A stretch of 49,154 nt of DNA from Myxococcales bacterium (GCA_028287105.1 JAQBQH010000009.1:1-49154); one strand, 5' to 3'. Counted from the first letter of the stretch, positions 38,915-47,189 are shown. Notes: a model not told the origin generated them from the letters alone. A program made the numbers and translations.

Positions 38915-39264
38915 CAGCGGCCGCCCCGAGGCCAGGCGCCGTAGCTGGAGGGCGCGTCGGCGATCTTGTAGACCACCTCGCCGGGCTTGACGAGGCCGAG
39001 CTCATCGCGCGCGGCGCGCTCGACGGCGGCGCGCGACAGGTTGCCGTCCTCGCCGGAGAGCGCTTCCAGCTCGCCGCGCAGGCGGCCGTTGGACTCGTGC
39101 ATCTTCAAGTTGGCTTCGTGCAGCGTGTCGCGCTCCGCCTTCAAGCGCATGTAGCGGGCGAGGCCGGACGACCCGTACAGGTGATACGGGACGTAGCCGA
39201 GCGCGAGAGCCAACAGGGCGCTCGTGCCCAGTCGGCGGACCCAGACGCTCGACAGCGGACGCAT
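38914..39264 (-). CDS. ftsB: Cell-division protein FtsB/DivIC-family
   Basis: This 116-aa protein has one membrane helix (LGTSALLALALGYVPYHLYG, ~13-32), a coiled coil (RYMRLKAERDTLHEANLKMHESNGRLRGELEAL, ~38-70) and the C-terminal FtsB-type block VERAARDELGLVKPGEVVYKI. FtsB links FtsL and FtsQ in the divisome and activates septal wall synthesis. The ATG at 39264 is preceded in frame by a TTG; ATG is preferred. The diguanylate cyclase gene follows with a one-base overlap. Confidence 0.88.
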   Translation of the reverse strand: MRPLSSVWVRRLGTSALLALALGYVPYHLYGSSGLARYMRLKAERDTLHEANLKMHESNGRLRGELEALSGEDGNLSRAAVERAARDELGLVKPGEVVYKIADAPSSYGAWPRGGR

Positions 39265-39378
39265 CAACGTAGCCTGATGCTGCCAGTGCCCACCCGAGGT
39301 CGCAAAAATTTGACCGAAGAACAGCTAGGGCCCGGGAATAGCTTCGGAACTGGCGCGGTCGGTCGCGCGCCCGAGATC

Positions 39379-39843
39379 TTAGAAGTAGTCGTGCATGAGG
39401 CGCGTGAGCCAATCGGGCTCGACGGCGTCGTCGGCGCGGTCGAAGGCGGCGACGTACGGCTTGATGTCCAGGATGGGCGAGCCGTCGATGGCATCGAGCC
39501 CCTGGACGCGCAGAACCGCGCCATCACGGCCGACGAGACGCACCGCGGTGATGCCGATCGGATTGGGGCGATGCTTGGCCCGCTGCGCGAAGATGCCGAG
39601 CTCCGGCATGTCGTCGCGGCCGCGCGGCCGGCGCACCAGATCGCGCGACGCCTCGAACGACGCCTGATGCATCCAGTACAGGACGATGAGGTGCGAGAAG
39701 GCGGCGATGCCGTCGAGGCCGCGCGCGAACGCCGGATCGAGGGCCAGCTCGCACAGGATGTCGCCCCAGCCCTCGTCACGCACCTCGGTGACCGGAGAGC
39801 GCACCACGCCGATCGGCTGCATGGTGATTGGCGCCAGCGTCAT
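39379..39843 (-). CDS. trmO: TsaA/TrmO-like tRNA (t6A37) N6-methyltransferase
   Basis: This 154-aa protein has the TrmO beta-barrel pattern: MQPIGVVRSP at the start, GLDGIAAFSHLIVLYWMHQA, KHRPNPIGITAVRLVGRDGAVLRVQGLDAIDGSPILDIKPYV, ending in WLTRLMHDYF. TrmO methylates t6A37 to m6t6A37 in certain threonine tRNAs using SAM. The length is that of the catalytic domain only, without the C-terminal extension of E. coli TrmO. ATG 39843 starts the family similarity; the upstream open frame is antisense-like. It follows the SCP2 gene by 8 bp. Confidence 0.85.
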   Translation of the reverse strand: MTLAPITMQPIGVVRSPVTEVRDEGWGDILCELALDPAFARGLDGIAAFSHLIVLYWMHQASFEASRDLVRRPRGRDDMPELGIFAQRAKHRPNPIGITAVRLVGRDGAVLRVQGLDAIDGSPILDIKPYVAAFDRADDAVEPDWLTRLMHDYF

Positions 39844-39851
39844 CGGGACCA

Positions 39852-40313
39852 CTACGAGTTGACCGACAGGATGCGCGTCAGGCGCACGAGGTCGAGCGCC
39901 GCCTTGCCCGCCTTGAGCGCCCACAACGGAGTGGGGGGCATGCGGAAGAGGCCGTCGATGCGAATCTCGCGCTTGAGGAGCGCGCGCACGAAGTTCTTGC
40001 CGTTCTCGTCGAGCAGCCAGGGCAGGCCGTAGCGGATCGAGAGCAGGCTCATCTCGGGAATCTTGCCCGAGTCGGCGGTGATGACGAGGTCCGGCTCGTG
40101 GCGGAGGCCGTCGTAGATGGTGCAGCGCGCGCCGTCGAAGGCGAGCGTCACGGTCACGTCCGCGTCGGGCGCGACGATCCCGAAGGTCGACGACATCGAC
40201 TCGAAGTCGCGCCGCTTCTTGTCACTCGCGACGAGGTTCTCGGACAGAAGGCCCTGCAGCATCATCGCCAGGCCATTGTCGGCTGCCTGCGCGTCCAACG
40301 TCACCACGTCCAT
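39852..40313 (-). CDS. SCP2 sterol-binding-domain-like protein
   Basis: This 153-aa protein shows the pattern of the SCP2 lipid-binding fold: VTLAFDGARCTIYDGLRHEPDLVITADSGKIPEMSLLSIRYG with alternating strands, then NFVRALLKREIRIDGLFRMP before a terminal helix. SCP2 domains carry lipids, fatty acyl-CoA or sterols in a hydrophobic tunnel. It starts 20 bp after the iron alcohol dehydrogenase gene, with GAGACGGAG upstream as a ribosome-binding site. A second, different SCP2-like gene lies on the other side of the dehydrogenase. Confidence 0.7.
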   Translation of the reverse strand: MDVVTLDAQAADNGLAMMLQGLLSENLVASDKKRRDFESMSSTFGIVAPDADVTVTLAFDGARCTIYDGLRHEPDLVITADSGKIPEMSLLSIRYGLPWLLDENGKNFVRALLKREIRIDGLFRMPPTPLWALKAGKAALDLVRLTRILSVNS

Positions 40314-40333
40314 GATTGATCGCTCCGTCTCTT

Positions 40334-41500
40334 TCAGTACGCGTTCTTGTAGACCCCGAGGACGAGGTCCTTGTCGGCGGCGAACTTGCCGTTGTAGACG
40401 ATGGCGCCGTCGCTGATGGAGGCTTCGGCGCACGCGTCGAGGTCCGCCTCGGGCACGGCGACGTCGCGCAGCCGTGGCGGCAGGTGGATGCGGCTGTTGA
40501 GGTGCGCCACCGCCTGCGCCGCCGCCTCGCCGGTCATCTCGTCGCCGAGCCCGCGCGCGTCGACGCCGAGCGCATCGGCGACGTCGCGGTACAGGGCGCC
40601 CAGCTCGTCGGCGTTGAAGCGGATGACGTGCGGCAGACAGATGGCGTTGGCGGTGCCGTGATGCACCCCGTGGCGCGCGCCGATGACGTGAGCCATGGCG
40701 TGCACGAGGCCGACGCCGGTCGAGTTGAAGGCCATGCCGGCGATGTTGGCCGCGAGCAGCATCTGGCCGCGCGCGAGCTTGTCGGTGCCGTCGGTGACGG
40801 CCTTGGGCAGCCAGGCGGCGATGAGTCGGATCGCCTGCAGCGCCAGGCCGTCGGCGAGCGGGTTGCGGTTGATCGACGTGTACGCCTCGATGGCGTGCGT
40901 GAGCGCGTCGATGCCGGTGGCGGCGGTGAGCTGCGCCGGCATGCCGATGGTGACCGAGGGATCGAGGATGGCCGTATCGGGAATGATGCGGTCGTCCATG
41001 AAGTGCATCTTCTCGTGGGCGCGGTGATCCTTGACCACGATGTAGAGGCTGACCTCGCTGCCGGTGCCGGCGGTGGTCGGCACCGAGATGTGCGGAGTCT
41101 GGCGGCGCGTCAGCCTGGAGGAGCCTTGATGATCGCGGATCGAGCCGCCCTCGGTGATGACGATGGCCATGCCCTTGGCGGTGTCGATGGCCGAGCCGCC
41201 ACCGACGGAGATGAGGCCGTCGCAGCCCTTTTCGCGGGCGAGGCGCGCGCCGTCGTCGATGATCTCGACGCCGGTGTCGGGGATGACCGCGTCATAGATG
41301 GTGCAAAGCCGCGTGCCGAGCGCCTTCTCGACGCGCTGGATGACGTCGGTGCGCTCGATGAGCACGCGGTCGGTCACCACCATGGCGCGCTCGATGCCGA
41401 GGCGCTTGCACTCGAGCGCCAGCTCCGCGACCACGCCGTCGCCGAAGACGACGCGGGTCGGCTGGTACACGCTGAAGTTCAGATCGGCGCCGTAGGCCAT
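40334..41500 (-). CDS. Iron-containing alcohol dehydrogenase (group III)
   Basis: This 388-aa protein is a full-length iron-dependent ADH. The NAD(P)-binding segment has VGGGSAIDTAKG (99-110), followed by PTTAGTGSEV. The metal ligands Asp198 and His202 (GIDALTHAIEAY), His267 (GLVHAMAH) and His281 (GVHHG) match the spacing of E. coli FucO. It probably oxidises or reduces an alcohol/aldehyde pair; the substrate is unknown. It lies between two SCP2-type genes, 9 bp after the upstream one and 20 bp before the downstream one, so a hydrophobic substrate carried by those proteins is a reasonable inference. Confidence 0.93.
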   Translation of the reverse strand: MAYGADLNFSVYQPTRVVFGDGVVAELALECKRLGIERAMVVTDRVLIERTDVIQRVEKALGTRLCTIYDAVIPDTGVEIIDDGARLAREKGCDGLISVGGGSAIDTAKGMAIVITEGGSIRDHQGSSRLTRRQTPHISVPTTAGTGSEVSLYIVVKDHRAHEKMHFMDDRIIPDTAILDPSVTIGMPAQLTAATGIDALTHAIEAYTSINRNPLADGLALQAIRLIAAWLPKAVTDGTDKLARGQMLLAANIAGMAFNSTGVGLVHAMAHVIGARHGVHHGTANAICLPHVIRFNADELGALYRDVADALGVDARGLGDEMTGEAAAQAVAHLNSRIHLPPRLRDVAVPEADLDACAEASISDGAIVYNGKFAADKDLVLGVYKNAY

Positions 41501-41509
41501 GAGGTCGCG

Positions 41510-41935
41510 CTATTTCTCGTCGAGGAACTTGGTGGGCACGCGCGTGGCGCACTCGACCAGCTCCTTCGAGGCATTGACGTACTTCACGATGGTCGTCATC
41601 TGCCCTTTGAGCTCGAGTTTTTTTTGCATCATGGCCTTGATGGGATCGAGCTCCTTGCGAATGACCGACTTCCAGCGCGCGTACTCGCCGCTGATGCAAA
41701 ACGGCGCCTTTTCGGCCTCCGCCTTCGACACGACCTTGACCTCGCGACACTCGCCGCGGTCGAGGTCGAGCCACATCGCGACGTCCTCGCCGAGGCCAAT
41801 GGCGGGGTCCGCCTTGGTCAGGAGCGCGACGGGGCCGAAGGTCCAGCCGGCGGCGGCCTGCTTGTAGGCCGCCGAGGACGAAACCTGCTTCTTGAACTCC
41901 GCTGCCCAGTCCTCGCTCGGAAATGTGAACGCCAT
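41510..41935 (-). CDS. SCP2-like lipid-binding protein, divergent
   Basis: This 141-aa protein resembles single-domain SCP2-type proteins that start FPSEDWAAEFKKQV and include GWTFGPVALLTKAD, VAMWLDLDRGECREV, FCISGEYARWKSVIRKELDPIKAMMQKKLELKGQM and a helical end. The KLELKGQM block is typical. It is likely a carrier of lipids or acyl groups. It is first in the minus-strand cluster and is separated by only 29 bp from the divergent esterase gene; TAAAGT ends 8 bp before its ATG, suggesting a leaderless transcript. Confidence 0.7.
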   Translation of the reverse strand: MAFTFPSEDWAAEFKKQVSSSAAYKQAAAGWTFGPVALLTKADPAIGLGEDVAMWLDLDRGECREVKVVSKAEAEKAPFCISGEYARWKSVIRKELDPIKAMMQKKLELKGQMTTIVKYVNASKELVECATRVPTKFLDEK

Positions 41936-41943
41936 GGCTGCGG

Positions 41944-41956
41944 ACTTTAGTACACT
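41944..41956. promoter_or_regulatory. Back-to-back -10 hexamers in a 29-bp divergent intergenic region
   Basis: The only space between the two divergent starts is 41936-41964. On the minus strand TAAAGT (41949-41944) ends 8 bp before the SCP2-like ATG. On the plus strand TACACT (41951-41956) ends 8 bp before the esterase ATG. One base separates them. Any -35 elements must lie inside the opposite coding region; no strong one is seen. Confidence 0.4.
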
Positions 41957-41964
41957 GCGCGGCC

Positions 41965-44280
41965 ATGAAGCACGCGGTTTTCGCCGGTCTATTAATGAGT
42001 GTCGCGATAGTGAGCGTCGCGCTGACGGCAGGTTGCAGTGACACGACCGCGATGCCGAGCTGTACGGCGACGATGCCAGCGGGGACTACGGCGCTCGCCG
42101 GACCGGACGGCACTTCCGCGTGCACCGAAGCGGGCGGCGTGGCCATCGCCATGGAGGCGGACCTCGCGGCCGACGGCTACACCGTCGTCGGTCCGGCGTT
42201 CACCTTCACGGGCGCCGGGCCGTTCCCGCACGGGATCGACATCGTCCTGCCCTACTCGACGGGCAAGGTGTCGAGCGATCAGGAGGGCGGCCTCGTCGTC
42301 CTCGCCAAGAAGCGCACCTGGGCGGCGCACGCGGCGGCGGTGTCGAACCTCGTCATCGAGCGCGCCCACGGCAAGGTCCACTTCCACACCCCCGACGTCG
42401 CCACCTATCAGGTCGCGCGCAAGACCGACGCGGGCAATAAGGCGTCGCGCCACTACACCTTTCGCGCCGTCGCCGGCGTGTCGATGGGCGGCGTCGGCTC
42501 GTCGATCAACTTCTGGCGCCACCCCGAGCGCTACGACGCCATCGGCGTGATGGGCGCCGATCCCGGGCCCGATCTCACCTATACGCTCGGCATGATCCAC
42601 GACTGGTTCATGGCCGGCTTCTGCACCGCCGACGATGGGGCCGCCAAGATCGGGATGCTCTGCCCGGCGGCGCGCAAGCCGCTCGCCGATCAGCTCGAGC
42701 GCATGTCGAGCTTCGAGTCGTTCTTGTACGAGAAGGGCGAGGGCGTGGGGCTGACCTTGCGGCGCAGCCTCTACGTGCGCGCCAACCGCGATCTGGCGCG
42801 CGCGCTCGGCAACGCGGCCTATTACAACCCCGACTCGCCCTATCTGCCGCCGGGCGTGCCGGCGTCGGTGCTGTCGACGCCGAACGCGGCGTTGTGCGCC
42901 AATCCCGTGGTGCTCAAGAATTTCTACGACAAGCGCTACAACCCCGACGGTAAATTCGACGTCATCACCTTCTGCGACGGCAACGACTCCGACGCGGTCG
43001 GCCTCGGCAAGTTCGACCCGGCGACGCCGGCGACCGACCCGACGCAGATCCTCCTGGCGGTCGACGTCAACGGCAACGGCAGGCGCGACTCGGGCGAGCC
43101 GGTGATCGTGCAGGGCAACGAGCCCTTCAGCGACGTCGGCACCGACGGCAAGGCCGACGCCGACGAGCCGGGATACGACGCCGCCACCAATCCCGATCCG
43201 AACGGTGACGATTATCATTACTTGTGGAACCCGACCGGTACCGAAAATAACTGGCGATATGATCAGGGCGAGCCCTTCGAGGACAACGGCGTCGACGGGG
43301 TCTGGTCGGCGACGGGCGGCTGTGACGCGATGGCCGGTAAGCCGAATTGTTATGATTACGGCGAAGGGAATGGCGTTTTCGATTATGTGCCGAACGCGGC
43401 CAACTGGCGCGCGCGCGATCCGCGCACCAATCTCGAGAAGCTCGGCGATGCCGACCTGGCGCGCCTCGACACCTGGTACGACGCCGGCATCCGCGACTTC
43501 TTCAACGCGCAGGTCTCGACCAACAGCTTGATGGGCGCGCTCATGGCCAAGGGCGTGCCGGTGCGCTCGTGGGAAGGCTTCCCGTCGATGGCGGGCGGCG
43601 CGCCGGCGATGGAGCAGCAGTTCGACGTCAACAAGGTCGACTGGAGCGGGCTCGGCCGGCACGTCTACGTGCGCTACGGCAACCCCGACGCCACCGACGC
43701 GACCGTCGAGGCGACCGGCGATGGGCGGCACGTCGGCACCGCGACGCAGGCGATCCATCGCGCGCAGTCGCTGCTCTTCTTTTTGGCGAGCCGCTTCCCC
43801 GACGGCGACCGCGCGCTGGCGCCGGTGGACTCGTCGCATTCGCGCGTGAGCGGCATGTTCCACTCGGCGGCCGGTCGCGACTCGCCGTACACGGTCGTCC
43901 TTCCGCCCGGCTACACCCAGCCGGAGAACGCGACCAAGCGCTACCCGGTCGTCTACTTCATGCACGGCTACGGCATGGACCCCGAGGGCATCGCGTCGCT
44001 CTCGGTCATCGCGCAGAACGCGATGGTCGACGACCGTCAGCCCGACGACAAGCGCATGCAGAAGTTCATCCTCGTCCTCGTCGACGCCAAGTGCCGACCC
44101 GGCGGCGACGTCAAGCAGGCGCCGCTGCCCACCAACGGCGACCTGTGCGAGGAGGGCACCTTCTACACCGACCATCCCGAAGGCACCGCCAAGGGCGAGT
44201 CCGAGCTGATGGAGCTCCAAGATTACATCGATCAGAACTACCGCACCAAAGCGCCGGCCGACTTCCCCGTCGTCAACTAG
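41965..44280 (+). CDS. Lipoprotein esterase-like alpha/beta hydrolase with permuted motif order
   Basis: This 771-aa lipoprotein has Cys24 (ALTAGC). Near residue 170 is VAGVSMGGVGS with nucleophile Ser173, and then NFWRHPERYDAIGVMGAD. The middle (~300-500) holds Asp/Gly-rich loops such as DVNGNGRRDSGEP that look like calcium sites. The end has YTVVLPPGY, YPVVYFMHGYG (from 660) and ELMELQDYIDQNYRT, then stops. In esterase-D-like enzymes these C-terminal blocks normally come before GxSxGG, so the order is inverted. Esterase activity is plausible but unproven. A ~190-bp part near 43200-43390 has lower GC and unusual codons. Confidence 0.7.
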   Translation: MKHAVFAGLLMSVAIVSVALTAGCSDTTAMPSCTATMPAGTTALAGPDGTSACTEAGGVAIAMEADLAADGYTVVGPAFTFTGAGPFPHGIDIVLPYSTGKVSSDQEGGLVVLAKKRTWAAHAAAVSNLVIERAHGKVHFHTPDVATYQVARKTDAGNKASRHYTFRAVAGVSMGGVGSSINFWRHPERYDAIGVMGADPGPDLTYTLGMIHDWFMAGFCTADDGAAKIGMLCPAARKPLADQLERMSSFESFLYEKGEGVGLTLRRSLYVRANRDLARALGNAAYYNPDSPYLPPGVPASVLSTPNAALCANPVVLKNFYDKRYNPDGKFDVITFCDGNDSDAVGLGKFDPATPATDPTQILLAVDVNGNGRRDSGEPVIVQGNEPFSDVGTDGKADADEPGYDAATNPDPNGDDYHYLWNPTGTENNWRYDQGEPFEDNGVDGVWSATGGCDAMAGKPNCYDYGEGNGVFDYVPNAANWRARDPRTNLEKLGDADLARLDTWYDAGIRDFFNAQVSTNSLMGALMAKGVPVRSWEGFPSMAGGAPAMEQQFDVNKVDWSGLGRHVYVRYGNPDATDATVEATGDGRHVGTATQAIHRAQSLLFFLASRFPDGDRALAPVDSSHSRVSGMFHSAAGRDSPYTVVLPPGYTQPENATKRYPVVYFMHGYGMDPEGIASLSVIAQNAMVDDRQPDDKRMQKFILVLVDAKCRPGGDVKQAPLPTNGDLCEEGTFYTDHPEGTAKGESELMELQDYIDQNYRTKAPADFPVVN

Positions 44281-45005
44281 CGCGATCCGTTGCCGGCTGG
44301 CCGCACCAGCGAGAAGCCGTGCACGAGCTGGCCTTCGTGCGCGACCGAGACTCCGTTGCACGACAGCATCAGCACCAGGATGACCGCCTCGTCGGCCGGC
44401 AGCATGGTGGCGAGCGCCTCGCGACCGGCGATCACGTAGGGCACGTCGATCTCGCGCGGGACGTCGCCCGCCACCGCCATGTGGCTGTCTTGCATGTGAC
44501 CGACGAGGTCCCTGCCGTCGGCGGCGAGCTGAAAGCGGCGGCGGTTGACCTTCGCCACGAGGGCGTCGGCGCTGGCGTCGATGTCGATGCGGTAGTTGCT
44601 CAGCCCCGGAACGGTACCGACGATGCGGCGGTGTCCGAGGGATGGCTCGGTCACCTGGATGAGCAGCTGAAAGAGCCCCTCGGTCTGCATGAAGTCTTTG
44701 ATCCACGGCGCGTCGGCCCGGCCGATGAGCGACACGCGGTCGCCGTACCACGAGGCGTCGAAGCTGACGTCGAGGCCGCAGACCCTGCCGATGATGCGGC
44801 CGTCGTCGACGTCGCGGCTGCGCCCGGCGCTCGCCACGTCGGGGAAGGCGCGACGGTGGACGATCGAAAACCGGTCGCCGTCGGTGTAGCCGACCGAAGG
44901 GCGCTCGACCTTGCGACCGTCGATGATGGCGTAGCGGGGCGTCCCGCACGCGACGGCTCCGAGTGCGAACACGGCCAGAACGGCGAAGGGGCTGGCGCGA
45001 CTCAC
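44277..45005 (-). CDS. Lipoprotein of unknown function (242 aa)
   Basis: This protein has Cys20 in VFALGAVAC and a beta-rich body (IIDGRKVERPSVGYTDGDRFSIVHRRAFPD, SFDASWYGDRVSLIGRAD, LFQLLIQVTEP, NYRIDIDASADALVAKVNRRRFQL). The pattern recalls small myxobacterial lipoproteins with a calycin-like or beta-sandwich domain; no family was recognised. It starts with GTG, overlapping the stop of the propeller gene by 4 bp (GTGA), and its own stop overlaps the convergent esterase gene by 4 bp. Confidence 0.65.
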   Translation of the reverse strand: MSRASPFAVLAVFALGAVACGTPRYAIIDGRKVERPSVGYTDGDRFSIVHRRAFPDVASAGRSRDVDDGRIIGRVCGLDVSFDASWYGDRVSLIGRADAPWIKDFMQTEGLFQLLIQVTEPSLGHRRIVGTVPGLSNYRIDIDASADALVAKVNRRRFQLAADGRDLVGHMQDSHMAVAGDVPREIDVPYVIAGREALATMLPADEAVILVLMLSCNGVSVAHEGQLVHGFSLVRPAGNGSR

Positions 45006-47140
45006 GGCTCGACGATGTTGATGCCCTTTTCGGTGAGCACCCAGACGCGGTTGCGGCCGTCGACGGCGAGATCCTTGACCACGTCGGCGACGAGGCCGCG
45101 CTTGATGTCGATGGCGTCGGGCGCGCATTCGCCGACGCAGAAGAGCCCCTTGTCGGTGCCGATGAAGACGTTGCCGTGCGCGTCGTGGGCCAGCGCGTTG
45201 GCGGAATGGTAGAAGGCGCCGAGGCGCGGGAAGGTCCAGCGCGTGCCGTCGAAGCGGCCGGTGCCGCGCCCGGTGGCGACGAAGATCTCGCCTGGCTGCG
45301 AGCCGGGTCCGATGTCGCGCGTGATGTCGCTGGCCATACCGTCGTTCTCGGTGAAGACGCGGACGTGTCCGTCGAGGAGCCGCGCCGCGCCCGAGCGGGT
45401 GGCGAACCAGGCTTCGTTCTTCGCCTTCCAGTACATGGCGACCACGTCGGTGGGGAGCTCCTTGTGCGGGATCACCTTGCCCGAGAAGACGTCGATTTCG
45501 TCGGCGCCCCAGTCGCGCGCGTCGCCCTCTTTGTCGACGTAGCGGAGGCCGACCCAGAGGTGGCCGTCGGGCGCGAACGCCGCGAAGTTCAGCTCGGGTG
45601 CGCCCTGGGGGACGACGACCGGCTGCATGCCGATGGGCGTCCAGCGGCCGGCGTCGACGCGCGAGAGGCGCAGCTGGCGATCCTCGGCGCCGCGATGGAT
45701 GGCGAGCACGTCGCCCTTGTCGTCGCGCAGGATGGCCAGGATGCGCGAGCCCTGCTCGGGGTCGATGGCCGCGATCTCGAACGCCTGTCCGTCGAAGCGC
45801 CAGGCGCGCGTGCCGCCGGTGGCGAGGAAGCAGTCATCGGCGCCGTCTTTGCTGGTGACGCAGGCGACGGTGAGCCGCACCGCGCCCGAGGCGAGATCGT
45901 TGATACGATATTGGCGCGGCACGTCGTTCTCGATGCGCAGCGCGCCGAGGAAGCGCGTGCCGACGAGGAGGCCGCGCTCCGAGCCGCCGACCGCGGTGAC
46001 GCCGTCGGGGAGATGCAGCGGCGACTCCTCGACGACGAACGGTGGACCGGCGGGCGGGGCGGCGACGATGGCGCTCTTGCCTTTGACCGGCGGCGCGGGC
46101 GGCGGCGGCTTGGGCCGCTGGGCGGCGGCGGCGGGGACGTCGAGCCAGGTCGACGGCAGGTCGGGCTTGAGCGCGACGGGGCGCGGTGCCGCGACCCAGC
46201 CGGCGATCGCGGCCAGCTTGACGGCGGCGGCGGCGGGCAGCTCCTCGCCGGCGGGCGTGGGCGACTGCAGCGTGATCGAGTAGATGTGGTCGCCGGCGCC
46301 GACGAGGGTGCGCGCGCCGGCGCGCGCCGCCCACTCGATCACCGATGGCGACGTGAGCTCGTAGCTGTGGAAGCGCTCGCCGTCGAAGAAGGCGGCGCGC
46401 GCCCCGGCGGCGCCTTCCCCGACGACGAGGAGCGTGCGGTCGACGGCGACGAGGCCGCGCACGACGTCGGTCTCGCAGCCCTGGGCGACGGTGAAGTGGT
46501 CGAGCTTCTCGCCGTTCTTCGCGATACGCAGAACGCCGGCGCCGCTCGTACCGACCCACAGCGTACCGCCGGGACCGGCGGCGATGGCGGTGATGCCGGT
46601 GTCGGCGAAGAAGTGCTCCCACTTGCCGTTGTGCAGTCGCGCCAGCCCTTCGGGGCCGCCTGCCCAGACGACCTTGCCGTCGCTCTGCAGGCCCGTGAGG
46701 AAGCCACCGACGGGAGCGACGGCGTAGTTGGTCCAGGCGTTGCGGACGCCGCGGCTCAGCCCTTTGGCGGTCGCGACCCAGACGCCGCCCGTCGCGTCGA
46801 CGGCGACGGCGGCGATGCGATCGGCGGGGAGGCCATCGCGCTGCGCGAGCACGGTATAGCGGGTGGCGCCGTCCCAACGGACGAGGCCGCGCGGGGTGCC
46901 GACGAAGAGGCTGGCCGGCGAATCGGCCACGCTGGTGACGGCGAGCGAGTCGGAGAAGGCGCGCACCCGCGACGCGGTGAAGCTGGGCGGTCGGATGGCG
47001 GGCGCCGACGGTGGCGGGGTCACCGCCTGGCGCGGGCAGCCGGCGCTGAAGAGCGTCGCGACGATGGTGACGAAACGCACGCTCGCCCGGCGCGACGGGA
47101 TGCCGCCCCGCAACCCTGCCACGCCGACGGGCGCTCTCAT
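45002..47140 (-). CDS. Two-component-regulator-type beta-propeller lipoprotein
   Basis: This 712-aa protein has Cys35 (LFSAGC) and repeats of the ligand-sensing propeller type: SLFVGTPRGLVRWDG, GVWVATAKGLSRG, VVWAGGPEGLARLHNGKWE, TLWVGTSGAGVLRI, and later AWFATRSGAARLLDG, EIFVATGRGTGRFDGTRW and VFIGTDKGLF. A Pro/Ala-rich linker at about 315-350 separates two propeller halves. Such propellers are usually the sensor part of hybrid histidine kinases, but none is attached. ATG 47140 is favoured over GTG 47080 because TTGACA-N18-CAAAAT ends 8 bp before it. It is coupled to the 242-aa lipoprotein gene by a GTGA overlap. Confidence 0.8.
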   Translation of the reverse strand: MRAPVGVAGLRGGIPSRRASVRFVTIVATLFSAGCPRQAVTPPPSAPAIRPPSFTASRVRAFSDSLAVTSVADSPASLFVGTPRGLVRWDGATRYTVLAQRDGLPADRIAAVAVDATGGVWVATAKGLSRGVRNAWTNYAVAPVGGFLTGLQSDGKVVWAGGPEGLARLHNGKWEHFFADTGITAIAAGPGGTLWVGTSGAGVLRIAKNGEKLDHFTVAQGCETDVVRGLVAVDRTLLVVGEGAAGARAAFFDGERFHSYELTSPSVIEWAARAGARTLVGAGDHIYSITLQSPTPAGEELPAAAAVKLAAIAGWVAAPRPVALKPDLPSTWLDVPAAAAQRPKPPPPAPPVKGKSAIVAAPPAGPPFVVEESPLHLPDGVTAVGGSERGLLVGTRFLGALRIENDVPRQYRINDLASGAVRLTVACVTSKDGADDCFLATGGTRAWRFDGQAFEIAAIDPEQGSRILAILRDDKGDVLAIHRGAEDRQLRLSRVDAGRWTPIGMQPVVVPQGAPELNFAAFAPDGHLWVGLRYVDKEGDARDWGADEIDVFSGKVIPHKELPTDVVAMYWKAKNEAWFATRSGAARLLDGHVRVFTENDGMASDITRDIGPGSQPGEIFVATGRGTGRFDGTRWTFPRLGAFYHSANALAHDAHGNVFIGTDKGLFCVGECAPDAIDIKRGLVADVVKDLAVDGRNRVWVLTEKGINIVEP

Positions 47141-47148
47141 CCGTGTAC

Positions 47149-47178
47149 ATTTTGTTCGTGCCGTCGACGAGGTGTCAA
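47149..47178 (-). promoter_or_regulatory. Sigma-70-like promoter, probably leaderless, for the propeller gene
   Basis: On the minus strand a perfect TTGACA (47178-47173), an 18-bp spacer and CAAAAT (47154-47149) end 8 bp before ATG 47140. It is back-to-back with the plus-strand promoter at 47190-47218. Confidence 0.55.
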
Positions 47179-47189
47179 GGATTCCCGCG

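Noticed and set aside
41992-44949. A 985-codon open frame on the minus strand
   Set aside because: It is a shadow of the esterase gene running into the next lipoprotein gene. The translation is Arg/Gly/Val-rich without a recognisable fold.
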